64,000 nt of DNA from Citrobacter amalonaticus Y19 (lineage in GTDB: Bacteria > Pseudomonadota > Gammaproteobacteria > Enterobacterales > Enterobacteriaceae), in the NCBI RefSeq assembly GCF_000981805.1, contig NZ_CP011132.1:62001-126000 (forward strand), given 5' to 3'. Below are positions 43,348-50,903 of this stretch, one piece after another. Position 1 is the first letter of the stretch. Each line of letters opens with the position of its first letter. Both the position numbers and the translations under genes were made by a program. Below the pieces are notes generated by a model. The model did no database searches, was not told the origin of the DNA, and was given only the letters and a program-made list of their open reading frames with translations.

Positions 43348-44823
43348 ATGAATACACAACAATTGGCAAAACTGCGTTCCATCGTGCCCGAAATGCGTCG
43401 CGTTCGGCACATTCACTTTGTCGGCATCGGTGGTGCCGGTATGGGCGGTATTGCCGAAGTTCTGGCCAATGAAGGGTATCAGATCAGTGGTTCCGATTTA
43501 GCGCCAAACCCGGTGACGCAGCAGTTGATGAACCTGGGCGCGACGGTTTATTTCAACCATCGCCCGGAAAACGTGCGTGATGCGAGCGTGGTTGTGGTCT
43601 CCAGCGCTATCTCTGCCGATAACCCGGAAATTATAGCGGCGCACGACGCGCGTATTCCGGTGATCCGTCGTGCGGAGATGCTGGCGGAGCTGATGCGTTT
43701 TCGTCACGGCATCGCGATTGCCGGGACGCACGGCAAAACGACCACCACGGCGATGGTCTCCAGTATTTACGCGGAAGCGGGACTGGATCCGACCTTCGTT
43801 AACGGCGGTCTGGTGAAAGCGGCAGGTGTGCATGCGCGTCTGGGCCATAGCCGTTACTTAATTGCGGAAGCGGATGAGAGCGACGCGTCGTTCCTGCATC
43901 TGCAGCCGATGGTGGCGATTGTCACCAACATCGAAGCCGATCACATGGATACCTACCATGGCGACTTCGAGAATCTAAAGCAGACGTTTATTAATTTCCT
44001 GCATAACCTGCCGTTTTATGGTCGTGCGGTGATGTGTGTTGACGACCCGGTGATCCGCGAGCTACTGCCGCGCGTGGGCCGTCAGACCACGACGTACGGC
44101 TTTAGCGATGATGCCGATGTTCGCGTTGAAGATTATCAGCAGGTGGGTCCGCAGGGGCACTTCACCCTGCTGCGCCAGGGGATGCCCGATCTGCACGTAA
44201 CGCTGAATGCTCCAGGTCGTCATAACGCCCTGAACGCGGCGGCGGCCGTGGCGGTGGCGACGGAAGAAGGTATTGCAGACGACGCAATCCTGCGCGCGCT
44301 GGAAAGCTTCCAGGGTACCGGTCGTCGTTTCGACTTCCTCGGTGAATACTCGCTTGAGCCGGTTAACGGCAAAGCCGGTACGGCAATGCTGGTGGATGAT
44401 TACGGTCATCACCCAACGGAAGTGGATGCGACAATTAAAGCCGCACGTGCGGGCTGGCCGGACAAAAATCTGGTGATGCTGTTTCAGCCGCACCGTTTCA
44501 CGCGTACGCGTGACCTGTATGACGATTTTGCCAACGTGCTGACCCAGGTTGATACGTTGCTGATGCTGGATGTGTACGCGGCGGGTGAAGCGCCGATTCC
44601 GGGAGCGGACAGCCGCTCGCTGTGTCGCACCATTCGCGGTCGCGGTAAAATCGACCCGATTCTGGTTTCCGATCCAGCGCAGGTTGCACAAATGCTGGCG
44701 CCGGTATTAACCGGCAACGATTTGATTCTGGTGCAGGGCGCGGGAAATATCGGCAAAATCGCGCGTTCCTTAGCTGAAATCAAATTGAAGCCGCAAATTC
44801 AGGAGGACGAACAACATGGCTGA
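43348..44823 (+). CDS. murC: UDP-MurNAc:L-alanine ligase
   Basis: MurC attaches L-alanine to UDP-MurNAc, starting the peptide stem. The 491-residue protein has the N-terminal HFVGIGGAGMGGIAEVL segment, ATP motif AGTHGKTTTTAMV and the YGHHPTEV motif. It overlaps ddlB by 8 bases. Confidence 0.97.
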   Translation: MNTQQLAKLRSIVPEMRRVRHIHFVGIGGAGMGGIAEVLANEGYQISGSDLAPNPVTQQLMNLGATVYFNHRPENVRDASVVVVSSAISADNPEIIAAHDARIPVIRRAEMLAELMRFRHGIAIAGTHGKTTTTAMVSSIYAEAGLDPTFVNGGLVKAAGVHARLGHSRYLIAEADESDASFLHLQPMVAIVTNIEADHMDTYHGDFENLKQTFINFLHNLPFYGRAVMCVDDPVIRELLPRVGRQTTTYGFSDDADVRVEDYQQVGPQGHFTLLRQGMPDLHVTLNAPGRHNALNAAAAVAVATEEGIADDAILRALESFQGTGRRFDFLGEYSLEPVNGKAGTAMLVDDYGHHPTEVDATIKAARAGWPDKNLVMLFQPHRFTRTRDLYDDFANVLTQVDTLLMLDVYAAGEAPIPGADSRSLCRTIRGRGKIDPILVSDPAQVAQMLAPVLTGNDLILVQGAGNIGKIARSLAEIKLKPQIQEDEQHG

Positions 44824-45736
44824 TAAAATCGCGGTCCTGCTGGGCGGTACCTCCGCTGAACGTGATGTGTCGCTGAATTCCGGTGCGGCGGTGCTGGCCG
44901 GATTACGTGAAGGTGGCGTGGATGCGCATCCGGTCGATCCGAAAGAGGTTGACGTTACGCTGCTGAAGTCGATGGGCTTTCAGAAAGTCTTTATCGCCCT
45001 GCATGGTCGCGGCGGGGAAGATGGAACCTTACAGGGGTTACTGGAACTGGTTGGCTTGCCTTATACCGGCAGCGGTGTGATGGCATCAGCAATCTCAATG
45101 GACAAACTGCGCAGCAAGTTACTGTGGCAAGGCGCGGGGTTACCCGTTGCGCCGTGGGTCGCGCTTACGCGGTCTCAGTTTGAAAAAGGCCTTAACGAAG
45201 AACAGGTTACAAAAATTTCTGCGCTGGGTTTACCGCTGATTGTGAAGCCCAGCCGTGAAGGGTCCAGCGTGGGAATGTCGAAAGTGTCAGAATATGACGC
45301 TTTACAGGATGCACTAACGCTGGCTTTTCAGCATGATGAAGACGTTCTGATCGAAAAATGGCTCAGCGGACCGGAATTTACAGTAGCGATACTGGGTGAA
45401 GAAATTTTACCCGCAATTCGTATCCAACCCGCTGGAACCTTCTATGATTATGAGGCGAAGTATCTGTCTGATGAGACACAGTATTTCTGTCCGGCAGGTC
45501 TGGAAAGCGAACAAGACGCTATTTTGCAGTCATTAGTGCTGAAAGCGTGGACAACCCTGGGTTGTAAAGGCTGGGGACGCATTGACGCGATGCTGGATAG
45601 CGATGGCCAGTTTTATCTGCTGGAAGCGAATACCTCTCCGGGGATGACCAGCCACAGCCTGGTGCCAATGGCGGCGCGTCAGGCGGGCATGAGCTTCTCG
45701 CAGTTGGTGGTACGAATTCTGGAGTTGGCGGACTGA
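44816..45736 (+). CDS. ddlB: D-alanine:D-alanine ligase B
   Basis: DdlB joins two D-alanines using ATP for the MurF reaction. The 306-residue ATP-grasp protein has the HGRGGEDGTLQGLLE loop, KPSREGSSVGMSK and the magnesium-binding EANTSPGMTSHS motif. The region from about 45160 to 45560 is somewhat more AT-rich than neighbours; in E. coli the ftsQAZ promoters lie within ddlB, which may explain it. Confidence 0.97.
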   Translation: MADKIAVLLGGTSAERDVSLNSGAAVLAGLREGGVDAHPVDPKEVDVTLLKSMGFQKVFIALHGRGGEDGTLQGLLELVGLPYTGSGVMASAISMDKLRSKLLWQGAGLPVAPWVALTRSQFEKGLNEEQVTKISALGLPLIVKPSREGSSVGMSKVSEYDALQDALTLAFQHDEDVLIEKWLSGPEFTVAILGEEILPAIRIQPAGTFYDYEAKYLSDETQYFCPAGLESEQDAILQSLVLKAWTTLGCKGWGRIDAMLDSDGQFYLLEANTSPGMTSHSLVPMAARQAGMSFSQLVVRILELAD

Positions 45737-45737
45737 T

Positions 45738-46568
45738 ATGTCGCAGGCAGCGCTGAACACGCGAAACAGTGAAGAAGAGGTTTCTTCCTCACGTCGCAAT
45801 AATGGAATGCGTCTTGCAGGTATTTTCTTCCTGCTGACGGTGCTGTGTACCGTGCTGGTCAGCGGCTGGGTTGTGTTGGGGTGGATGGAAGATGCGCAGC
45901 GTTTGCCGCTGTCAAAGCTGGTGTTAACCGGTGAACGCCATTACACGAAGAATGATGATATTCGCCAGTCGATTCTGGCGCTGGGCGCACCTGGCACGTT
46001 TATGACCCAGGACGTGAATATCATCCAGAGTCAGATCGAACGCTTGCCGTGGATTAAGCAGGCCAGCGTCAGAAAGCAGTGGCCTGATGAATTGAAGATT
46101 CATCTGGTTGAATATGTGCCGATTGCGCGTTGGAATGATCAGCATATGGTAGACGCCGAAGGAAATGCCTTCAGCGTGCCGGCCGATCGCACCAGTAAGC
46201 AGGTTTTACCCATGTTATCTGGCCCGGAAGGCAGCGCGAGTGAGGTGTTGCAGGGGTATCGTGACATGTCGCAGGTGCTGGCGAAGGACCGGTTTACCCT
46301 GAAGGAAGCGGCAATGACCGCCCGTCGTTCCTGGCAGTTGACGCTCAATAACGATATTAAGCTCAATCTTGGCAGGGGCGACACGATGAAACGTTTGGCT
46401 CGCTTTGTAGAACTTTACCCGGTTTTACAGCAGCAGGCGCAAACCGATGGCAAACGGATTAGCTACGTTGATTTGCGTTATGACTCAGGAGCGGCAGTAG
46501 GGTGGGTTCCCTTACCTCCTGAGGAATCTAATCAGCAACAGAATCAGGTACAGGCAGAACAACAATGA
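45738..46568 (+). CDS. ftsQ: Cell division protein FtsQ
   Basis: FtsQ is a bitopic divisome protein that recruits FtsB-FtsL. The 276-residue protein has a cytoplasmic N-terminus, one transmembrane segment (about 28-48, AGIFFLLTVLCTVLVSGWVV), a POTRA domain (about 58-125; LSKLVLTGERHYTKNDDI) and the FtsQ beta domain. It starts one base after the ddlB stop and overlaps ftsA as ATGA. Confidence 0.96.
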   Translation: MSQAALNTRNSEEEVSSSRRNNGMRLAGIFFLLTVLCTVLVSGWVVLGWMEDAQRLPLSKLVLTGERHYTKNDDIRQSILALGAPGTFMTQDVNIIQSQIERLPWIKQASVRKQWPDELKIHLVEYVPIARWNDQHMVDAEGNAFSVPADRTSKQVLPMLSGPEGSASEVLQGYRDMSQVLAKDRFTLKEAAMTARRSWQLTLNNDIKLNLGRGDTMKRLARFVELYPVLQQQAQTDGKRISYVDLRYDSGAAVGWVPLPPEESNQQQNQVQAEQQ

Positions 46569-47827
46569 TCAAGGCGACGGACAGAAAACTGGTAGTTGGA
46601 CTGGAGATTGGCACTGCGAAGGTTGCTGCTTTAGTAGGGGAAGTTCTGCCCGACGGTATGGTCAATATCATTGGCGTGGGTAGTTGTCCGTCACGGGGGA
46701 TGGATAAAGGCGGGGTTAATGACCTCGAATCCGTGGTGAAATGCGTGCAGCGCGCCATTGATCAGGCAGAGCTGATGGCGGATTGCCAAATCTCCTCGGT
46801 CTACCTGGCGCTTTCGGGCAAACATATTAGCTGTCAGAATGAAATCGGCATGGTGCCGATTTCGGAAGAAGAAGTGACGCAGGAAGACGTGGAAAACGTC
46901 GTGCATACCGCGAAATCAGTGCGCGTTCGCGATGAGCACCGGGTTCTGCACGTGATCCCGCAGGAATATGCGATTGACTACCAGGAAGGCATCAAAAATC
47001 CTGTCGGTCTTTCCGGCGTACGTATGCAGGCAAAGGTGCATTTGATCACCTGCCACAACGATATGGCGAAAAACATTGTCAAAGCCGTTGAACGTTGTGG
47101 TCTGAAAGTTGACCAATTGATATTTGCCGGACTGGCGGCCAGTTATTCCGTGTTGACGGAAGATGAGCGTGAACTGGGCGTCTGCGTCGTGGATATTGGT
47201 GGTGGTACAATGGATATCGCCGTTTATACTGGCGGGGCTTTGCGCCACACCAAAGTGATCCCTTATGCCGGGAATGTGGTCACCAGCGACATCGCGTATG
47301 CCTTCGGCACGCCGCCGAGTGACGCCGAAGCGATTAAAGTTCGCCACGGCTGCGCGCTGGGATCCATTGTCGGCAAAGACGAAAGTGTTGAAGTGCCAAG
47401 CGTCGGTGGACGTCCGCCGCGCAGTCTGCAACGACAGACGCTGGCAGAGGTGATTGAGCCGCGTTATACCGAACTGCTCAACCTGGTCAACGAAGAGATA
47501 TTGCAATTACAGGAACAGCTTCGCCAGCAGGGTGTGAAACATCATCTGGCGGCGGGGATTGTACTGACCGGTGGCGCGGCGCAAATTGAAGGTCTTGCTG
47601 CCTGTGCCCAGCGCGTGTTCCATACGCAAGTGCGTATCGGTGCGCCGCTGAATATTACCGGTCTGACGGATTACGCTCAGGAGCCGTATTACTCAACGGC
47701 GGTGGGGCTGCTTCACTACGGGAAAGAGTCCCATTTAAGTGGCGAAGCTGAAGTAGAGAAACGTGTTACGGCTTCAGTTGGCTCTTGGATTAAACGTCTT
47801 AACAGCTGGCTGCGAAAAGAGTTTTAA
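46565..47827 (+). CDS. ftsA: Cell division protein FtsA
   Basis: FtsA is an actin-like ATPase that tethers FtsZ to the inner membrane. The 420 residues include phosphate-binding VVGLEIGTAKVAALVGEVL at the N-terminus, the second phosphate motif VVDIGGGTMDIAVY, and a C-terminal amphipathic membrane-targeting helix GSWIKRLNSWLRKEF. Length is as in E. coli. In E. coli, ftsZ promoters lie within this gene. Confidence 0.97.
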   Translation: MIKATDRKLVVGLEIGTAKVAALVGEVLPDGMVNIIGVGSCPSRGMDKGGVNDLESVVKCVQRAIDQAELMADCQISSVYLALSGKHISCQNEIGMVPISEEEVTQEDVENVVHTAKSVRVRDEHRVLHVIPQEYAIDYQEGIKNPVGLSGVRMQAKVHLITCHNDMAKNIVKAVERCGLKVDQLIFAGLAASYSVLTEDERELGVCVVDIGGGTMDIAVYTGGALRHTKVIPYAGNVVTSDIAYAFGTPPSDAEAIKVRHGCALGSIVGKDESVEVPSVGGRPPRSLQRQTLAEVIEPRYTELLNLVNEEILQLQEQLRQQGVKHHLAAGIVLTGGAAQIEGLAACAQRVFHTQVRIGAPLNITGLTDYAQEPYYSTAVGLLHYGKESHLSGEAEVEKRVTASVGSWIKRLNSWLRKEF

Positions 47828-47888
47828 TTTTTTATGAGGCCGGCGAAAATTACGGCCTCAGGCGACAGGCACAACGGAGAGAGAAACT

Positions 47889-49040
47889 ATGTTTGAACCT
47901 ATGGAACTGACCAACGACGCGGTGATTAAAGTCATCGGCGTCGGTGGCGGCGGCGGTAATGCCGTTGAACACATGGTGCGCGAGCGCATTGAGGGTGTTG
48001 AATTCTTCGCGGTAAATACCGACGCTCAGGCGTTGCGAAAGACGGCGGTTGGCCAGACTATCCAGATCGGTAGCGGTATTACCAAAGGTCTGGGTGCGGG
48101 TGCGAACCCGGAAGTCGGTCGCAATGCAGCGGATGAAGATCGTGAAGCTCTGCGTGCAGCGCTTGACGGTGCAGACATGGTGTTTATCGCAGCAGGCATG
48201 GGCGGCGGTACCGGTACCGGTGCAGCGCCAGTGGTTGCTGAAGTGGCTAAAGATTTAGGGATCCTGACCGTTGCGGTCGTGACCAAGCCTTTCAATTTTG
48301 AAGGCAAAAAGCGTATGGCTTTCGCGGAGCAGGGGATCACTGAGCTGTCCAAGCATGTGGACTCGCTGATCACTATCCCGAACGACAAACTGCTGAAAGT
48401 ACTGGGTCGCGGTATCTCTCTGCTCGACGCATTTGGCGCGGCGAACGACGTGCTGAAAGGCGCAGTGCAGGGTATCGCTGAACTGATTACCCGTCCGGGT
48501 CTGATGAACGTCGACTTTGCTGACGTGCGTACCGTGATGTCCGAAATGGGCTACGCGATGATGGGTTCCGGCGTGGCGAGCGGTGAAGACCGTGCGGAAG
48601 AAGCCGCTGAAATGGCGATCTCTTCTCCATTGCTGGAAGATATCGATCTGTCTGGCGCGCGTGGCGTGCTGGTCAACATCACGGCGGGCTTCGACCTGCG
48701 TCTGGATGAGTTCGAAACCGTGGGTAACACCATCCGTGCTTTTGCATCGGATAACGCGACTGTGGTTATCGGTACTTCCCTGGACCCGGATATGAACGAC
48801 GAGCTGCGTGTCACCGTGGTGGCAACCGGTATTGGTATGGACAAACGTCCTGAAATCACTCTGGTCACCAACAAACAGGTGCAGCAGCCGGTGATGGATC
48901 GTTACCAGCAGCACGGCATGGCGCCGTTGACGCAAGAGCAGAAACCGGTCGCAAAAGTGGTGAACGACAATACGCCGCAAACCGCGAAAGAGCCGGATTA
49001 TCTGGATATCCCTGCGTTCCTGCGTAAGCAAGCTGATTAA
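47889..49040 (+). CDS. ftsZ: Cell division GTPase FtsZ
   Basis: FtsZ is the tubulin homologue that forms the Z ring. The 383-residue protein has the GGGTGTG tubulin signature (residues 105-111), the T7 synergy loop NVDFADVRTVMSE, a flexible linker and the C-terminal tail DYLDIPAFLRKQAD that binds FtsA, ZipA and other partners. GGAGAGAG gives a strong ribosome binding site before ATG at 47889. Confidence 0.98.
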   Translation: MFEPMELTNDAVIKVIGVGGGGGNAVEHMVRERIEGVEFFAVNTDAQALRKTAVGQTIQIGSGITKGLGAGANPEVGRNAADEDREALRAALDGADMVFIAAGMGGGTGTGAAPVVAEVAKDLGILTVAVVTKPFNFEGKKRMAFAEQGITELSKHVDSLITIPNDKLLKVLGRGISLLDAFGAANDVLKGAVQGIAELITRPGLMNVDFADVRTVMSEMGYAMMGSGVASGEDRAEEAAEMAISSPLLEDIDLSGARGVLVNITAGFDLRLDEFETVGNTIRAFASDNATVVIGTSLDPDMNDELRVTVVATGIGMDKRPEITLVTNKQVQQPVMDRYQQHGMAPLTQEQKPVAKVVNDNTPQTAKEPDYLDIPAFLRKQAD

Positions 49041-49054
49041 GAATCGGCTGGAAT

Positions 49055-49083
49055 TTGGGATTCGAGGCTCTTTGTGCTAAACT
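49055..49083 (+). promoter_or_regulatory. Putative lpxC promoter
   Basis: TTGGGA (49055-49060) and TAAACT (49078-49083) are separated by 17 bases in the 100-bp ftsZ-lpxC gap. The surrounding TTTGTGCTAAACTGGCCC and GAATGTATAGTACACTTCGG segments are nearly the same as E. coli. A TATAGT at about 49096 could be an alternative -10. Confidence 0.55.
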
Positions 49084-49140
49084 GGCCCACCGAATGTATA
49101 GTACACTTCGGTTGGATAGGTAATTTGGCGAGATTATACG

Positions 49141-50058
49141 ATGATCAAACAAAGGACACTTAAACGTATCGTTCAGGCGACTGGCGTCGGTTTGCATACC
49201 GGCAAGAAAGTCACCCTGACATTACGCCCTGCGCCGGCCAACACCGGGGTCATCTATCGTCGCACCGACTTGAATCCACCGGTAGATTTCCCGGCCGATG
49301 CCAAATCTGTGCGTGATACCATGCTCTGTACGTGTCTGGTTAACGAGCATGATGTACGGATTTCGACCGTAGAGCACCTTAATGCTGCTCTGGCGGGTCT
49401 GGGTATCGATAACATTGTTATCGAAGTCGATGCTCCGGAAATCCCGATCATGGATGGCAGTGCTGCTCCGTTCGTCTACCTGCTGCTTGACGCCGGTATT
49501 GAAGAACTGAACAGCGCCAAGAAATTTGTTCGCATCAAAGAGACCGTTCGGGTCGAAGATGGTGACAAGTGGGCCGAGTTCAGACCGTACAATGGTTTTA
49601 CGTTGGATTTCACCATCGACTTTAACCATCCGGCGATCGACTCCAGCACGCAGCGCTATGCGATGAATTTCTCAGCTGATGCATTCATGCGCCAGATTAG
49701 CCGCGCGCGTACTTTCGGTTTCATGCGTGATATCGAATATCTGCAGTCCCGTGGCCTGTGCCTGGGCGGCAGCTTCGATTGTGCCATCGTTGTTGACGAT
49801 TATCGCGTACTGAACGAAGACGGCCTGCGTTTTGAAGATGAATTCGTTCGTCACAAAATGCTCGACGCCATTGGCGACCTGTTCATGTGTGGTCACAACA
49901 TTATCGGTGCATTTACCGCGTATAAATCCGGTCATGCACTGAATAACAAACTGTTACAGGCAGTCCTGGCAAAACAGGAAGCCTGGGAATTTGTGACCTT
50001 CCAGGACGACGCAGAACTGCCGCTGGCTTTCAAAGCGCCTTCGACCGTACTGGCATAA
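49141..50058 (+). CDS. lpxC: UDP-3-O-acyl-N-acetylglucosamine deacetylase
   Basis: LpxC carries out the committed step of lipid A synthesis, a zinc-dependent deacetylation. The 305 residues include zinc ligands His79 (STVEHLNAAL) and the HKMLDAIGD segment (His238, Asp242). The C-terminal tail LPLAFKAPSTVLA resembles the degron recognised by the FtsH protease in E. coli, which sets LpxC level. It ends the dcw cluster. Confidence 0.97.
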   Translation: MIKQRTLKRIVQATGVGLHTGKKVTLTLRPAPANTGVIYRRTDLNPPVDFPADAKSVRDTMLCTCLVNEHDVRISTVEHLNAALAGLGIDNIVIEVDAPEIPIMDGSAAPFVYLLLDAGIEELNSAKKFVRIKETVRVEDGDKWAEFRPYNGFTLDFTIDFNHPAIDSSTQRYAMNFSADAFMRQISRARTFGFMRDIEYLQSRGLCLGGSFDCAIVVDDYRVLNEDGLRFEDEFVRHKMLDAIGDLFMCGHNIIGAFTAYKSGHALNNKLLQAVLAKQEAWEFVTFQDDAELPLAFKAPSTVLA

Positions 50059-50081
50059 CGACACAGGTAGTCGCATAAATT

Positions 50082-50133
50082 CGACTGGTTAATCTGGCAC
50101 TCTCTCCGGCCAGGTGGGCCAGTCGTTTTTTTT
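50082..50133 (+). terminator. Rho-independent terminator after lpxC
   Basis: An outer stem CGACTGG/CCAGTCG (50082-50088 and 50119-50125) with inner complementary TGGC/GCCA bases is followed by eight T (50126-50133). It lies 24 bases after the lpxC stop and closes the dcw transcription unit. Confidence 0.7.
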
Positions 50134-50333
50134 GGCATTTTTTGCCCTGTCTGGCGCCAACGCCGCCATTCCGTATCATTCTTTAGCATACTGAATCGCG
50201 ATGCTGTGCGAACGCTGCTTTCTTAAGCACTTTTACCTGCAACTTCTCATCAATACTGCTGTAGTGCCTGCGCATTAATGATAAGATTTGTGCGCAAAAA
50301 CGTTTTGAATAACACGATTGGGAAGGCAATAAC

Positions 50334-50840
50334 GTGAGTGGAATACTGACGCGCTGGCGACAGTTAGGTAGACGCTACTTCTGGCCGCATCTCTTATTAG
50401 GGATGGTCGCGGCGAGTTTTGGCATGCCTGCGCTCGGAAACACCGTTGAGCCGACGACGCCTGCAAAGGCGGCAGCAAGCAGCCACGAGCAGCGTGTTAA
50501 AGTCAATTTCAGTCAACTGGCGCTGCTGGAAACGAGCAATCGCCGACCCAATTTCACCGTCGACTACTGGCATCAGCATGCTATTCGCACGGTCATCCGT
50601 CATCTTTCCTTCGCAATGGCCCCGCAGGCGCTGCCCGTTGCTGAAGAACCGTTACCGCTTCAGGCACACCATTTAGCCTTACTGAACACGCTCAGCGCGA
50701 TGCTGACTCAGGAAGGTACGCCTTCGGCAAGTGCGCCGCGCATAACGTATGCCCATTTTACGCCTCAGGCCGTATTCACCGTTCCCGCCTGGATCAGTCA
50801 GGCGCAGGGGATTCGCGCCGGCCCTCAACGCCTCAGCTAA
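50334..50840 (+). CDS. secM: Secretion monitor SecM (translation-arrest leader peptide)
   Basis: SecM is secreted by SecA and stalls the ribosome on its own nascent chain until pulled, which exposes the secA ribosome binding site. The 168-residue protein starts with GTG at 50334, has a long signal sequence (about 1-37) and the arrest motif FTVPAWISQAQGIRAGP (148-164). All key residues (F, WI, GIRAGP) are kept; STPV of E. coli is TVPA here. Two residues shorter than E. coli SecM. secA starts 63 bases later. Confidence 0.95.
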   Translation: MSGILTRWRQLGRRYFWPHLLLGMVAASFGMPALGNTVEPTTPAKAAASSHEQRVKVNFSQLALLETSNRRPNFTVDYWHQHAIRTVIRHLSFAMAPQALPVAEEPLPLQAHHLALLNTLSAMLTQEGTPSASAPRITYAHFTPQAVFTVPAWISQAQGIRAGPQRLS

Positions 50841-50903
50841 AAAAACCAATAAACTTCAACTAATTATTATGACCCCACATCGCGGGGCGTTTGAGATTTT
50901 AAT

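Noticed and set aside
45160..45560. AT-richer part of ddlB as a possible foreign segment
   Set aside because: Protein sequence is normal DdlB, and known ftsQ promoters lie in this gene in E. coli, which is a simpler explanation.
48255..49031. 258-codon minus-strand frame opposite ftsZ
   Set aside because: His- and Arg-rich antisense shadow of ftsZ.
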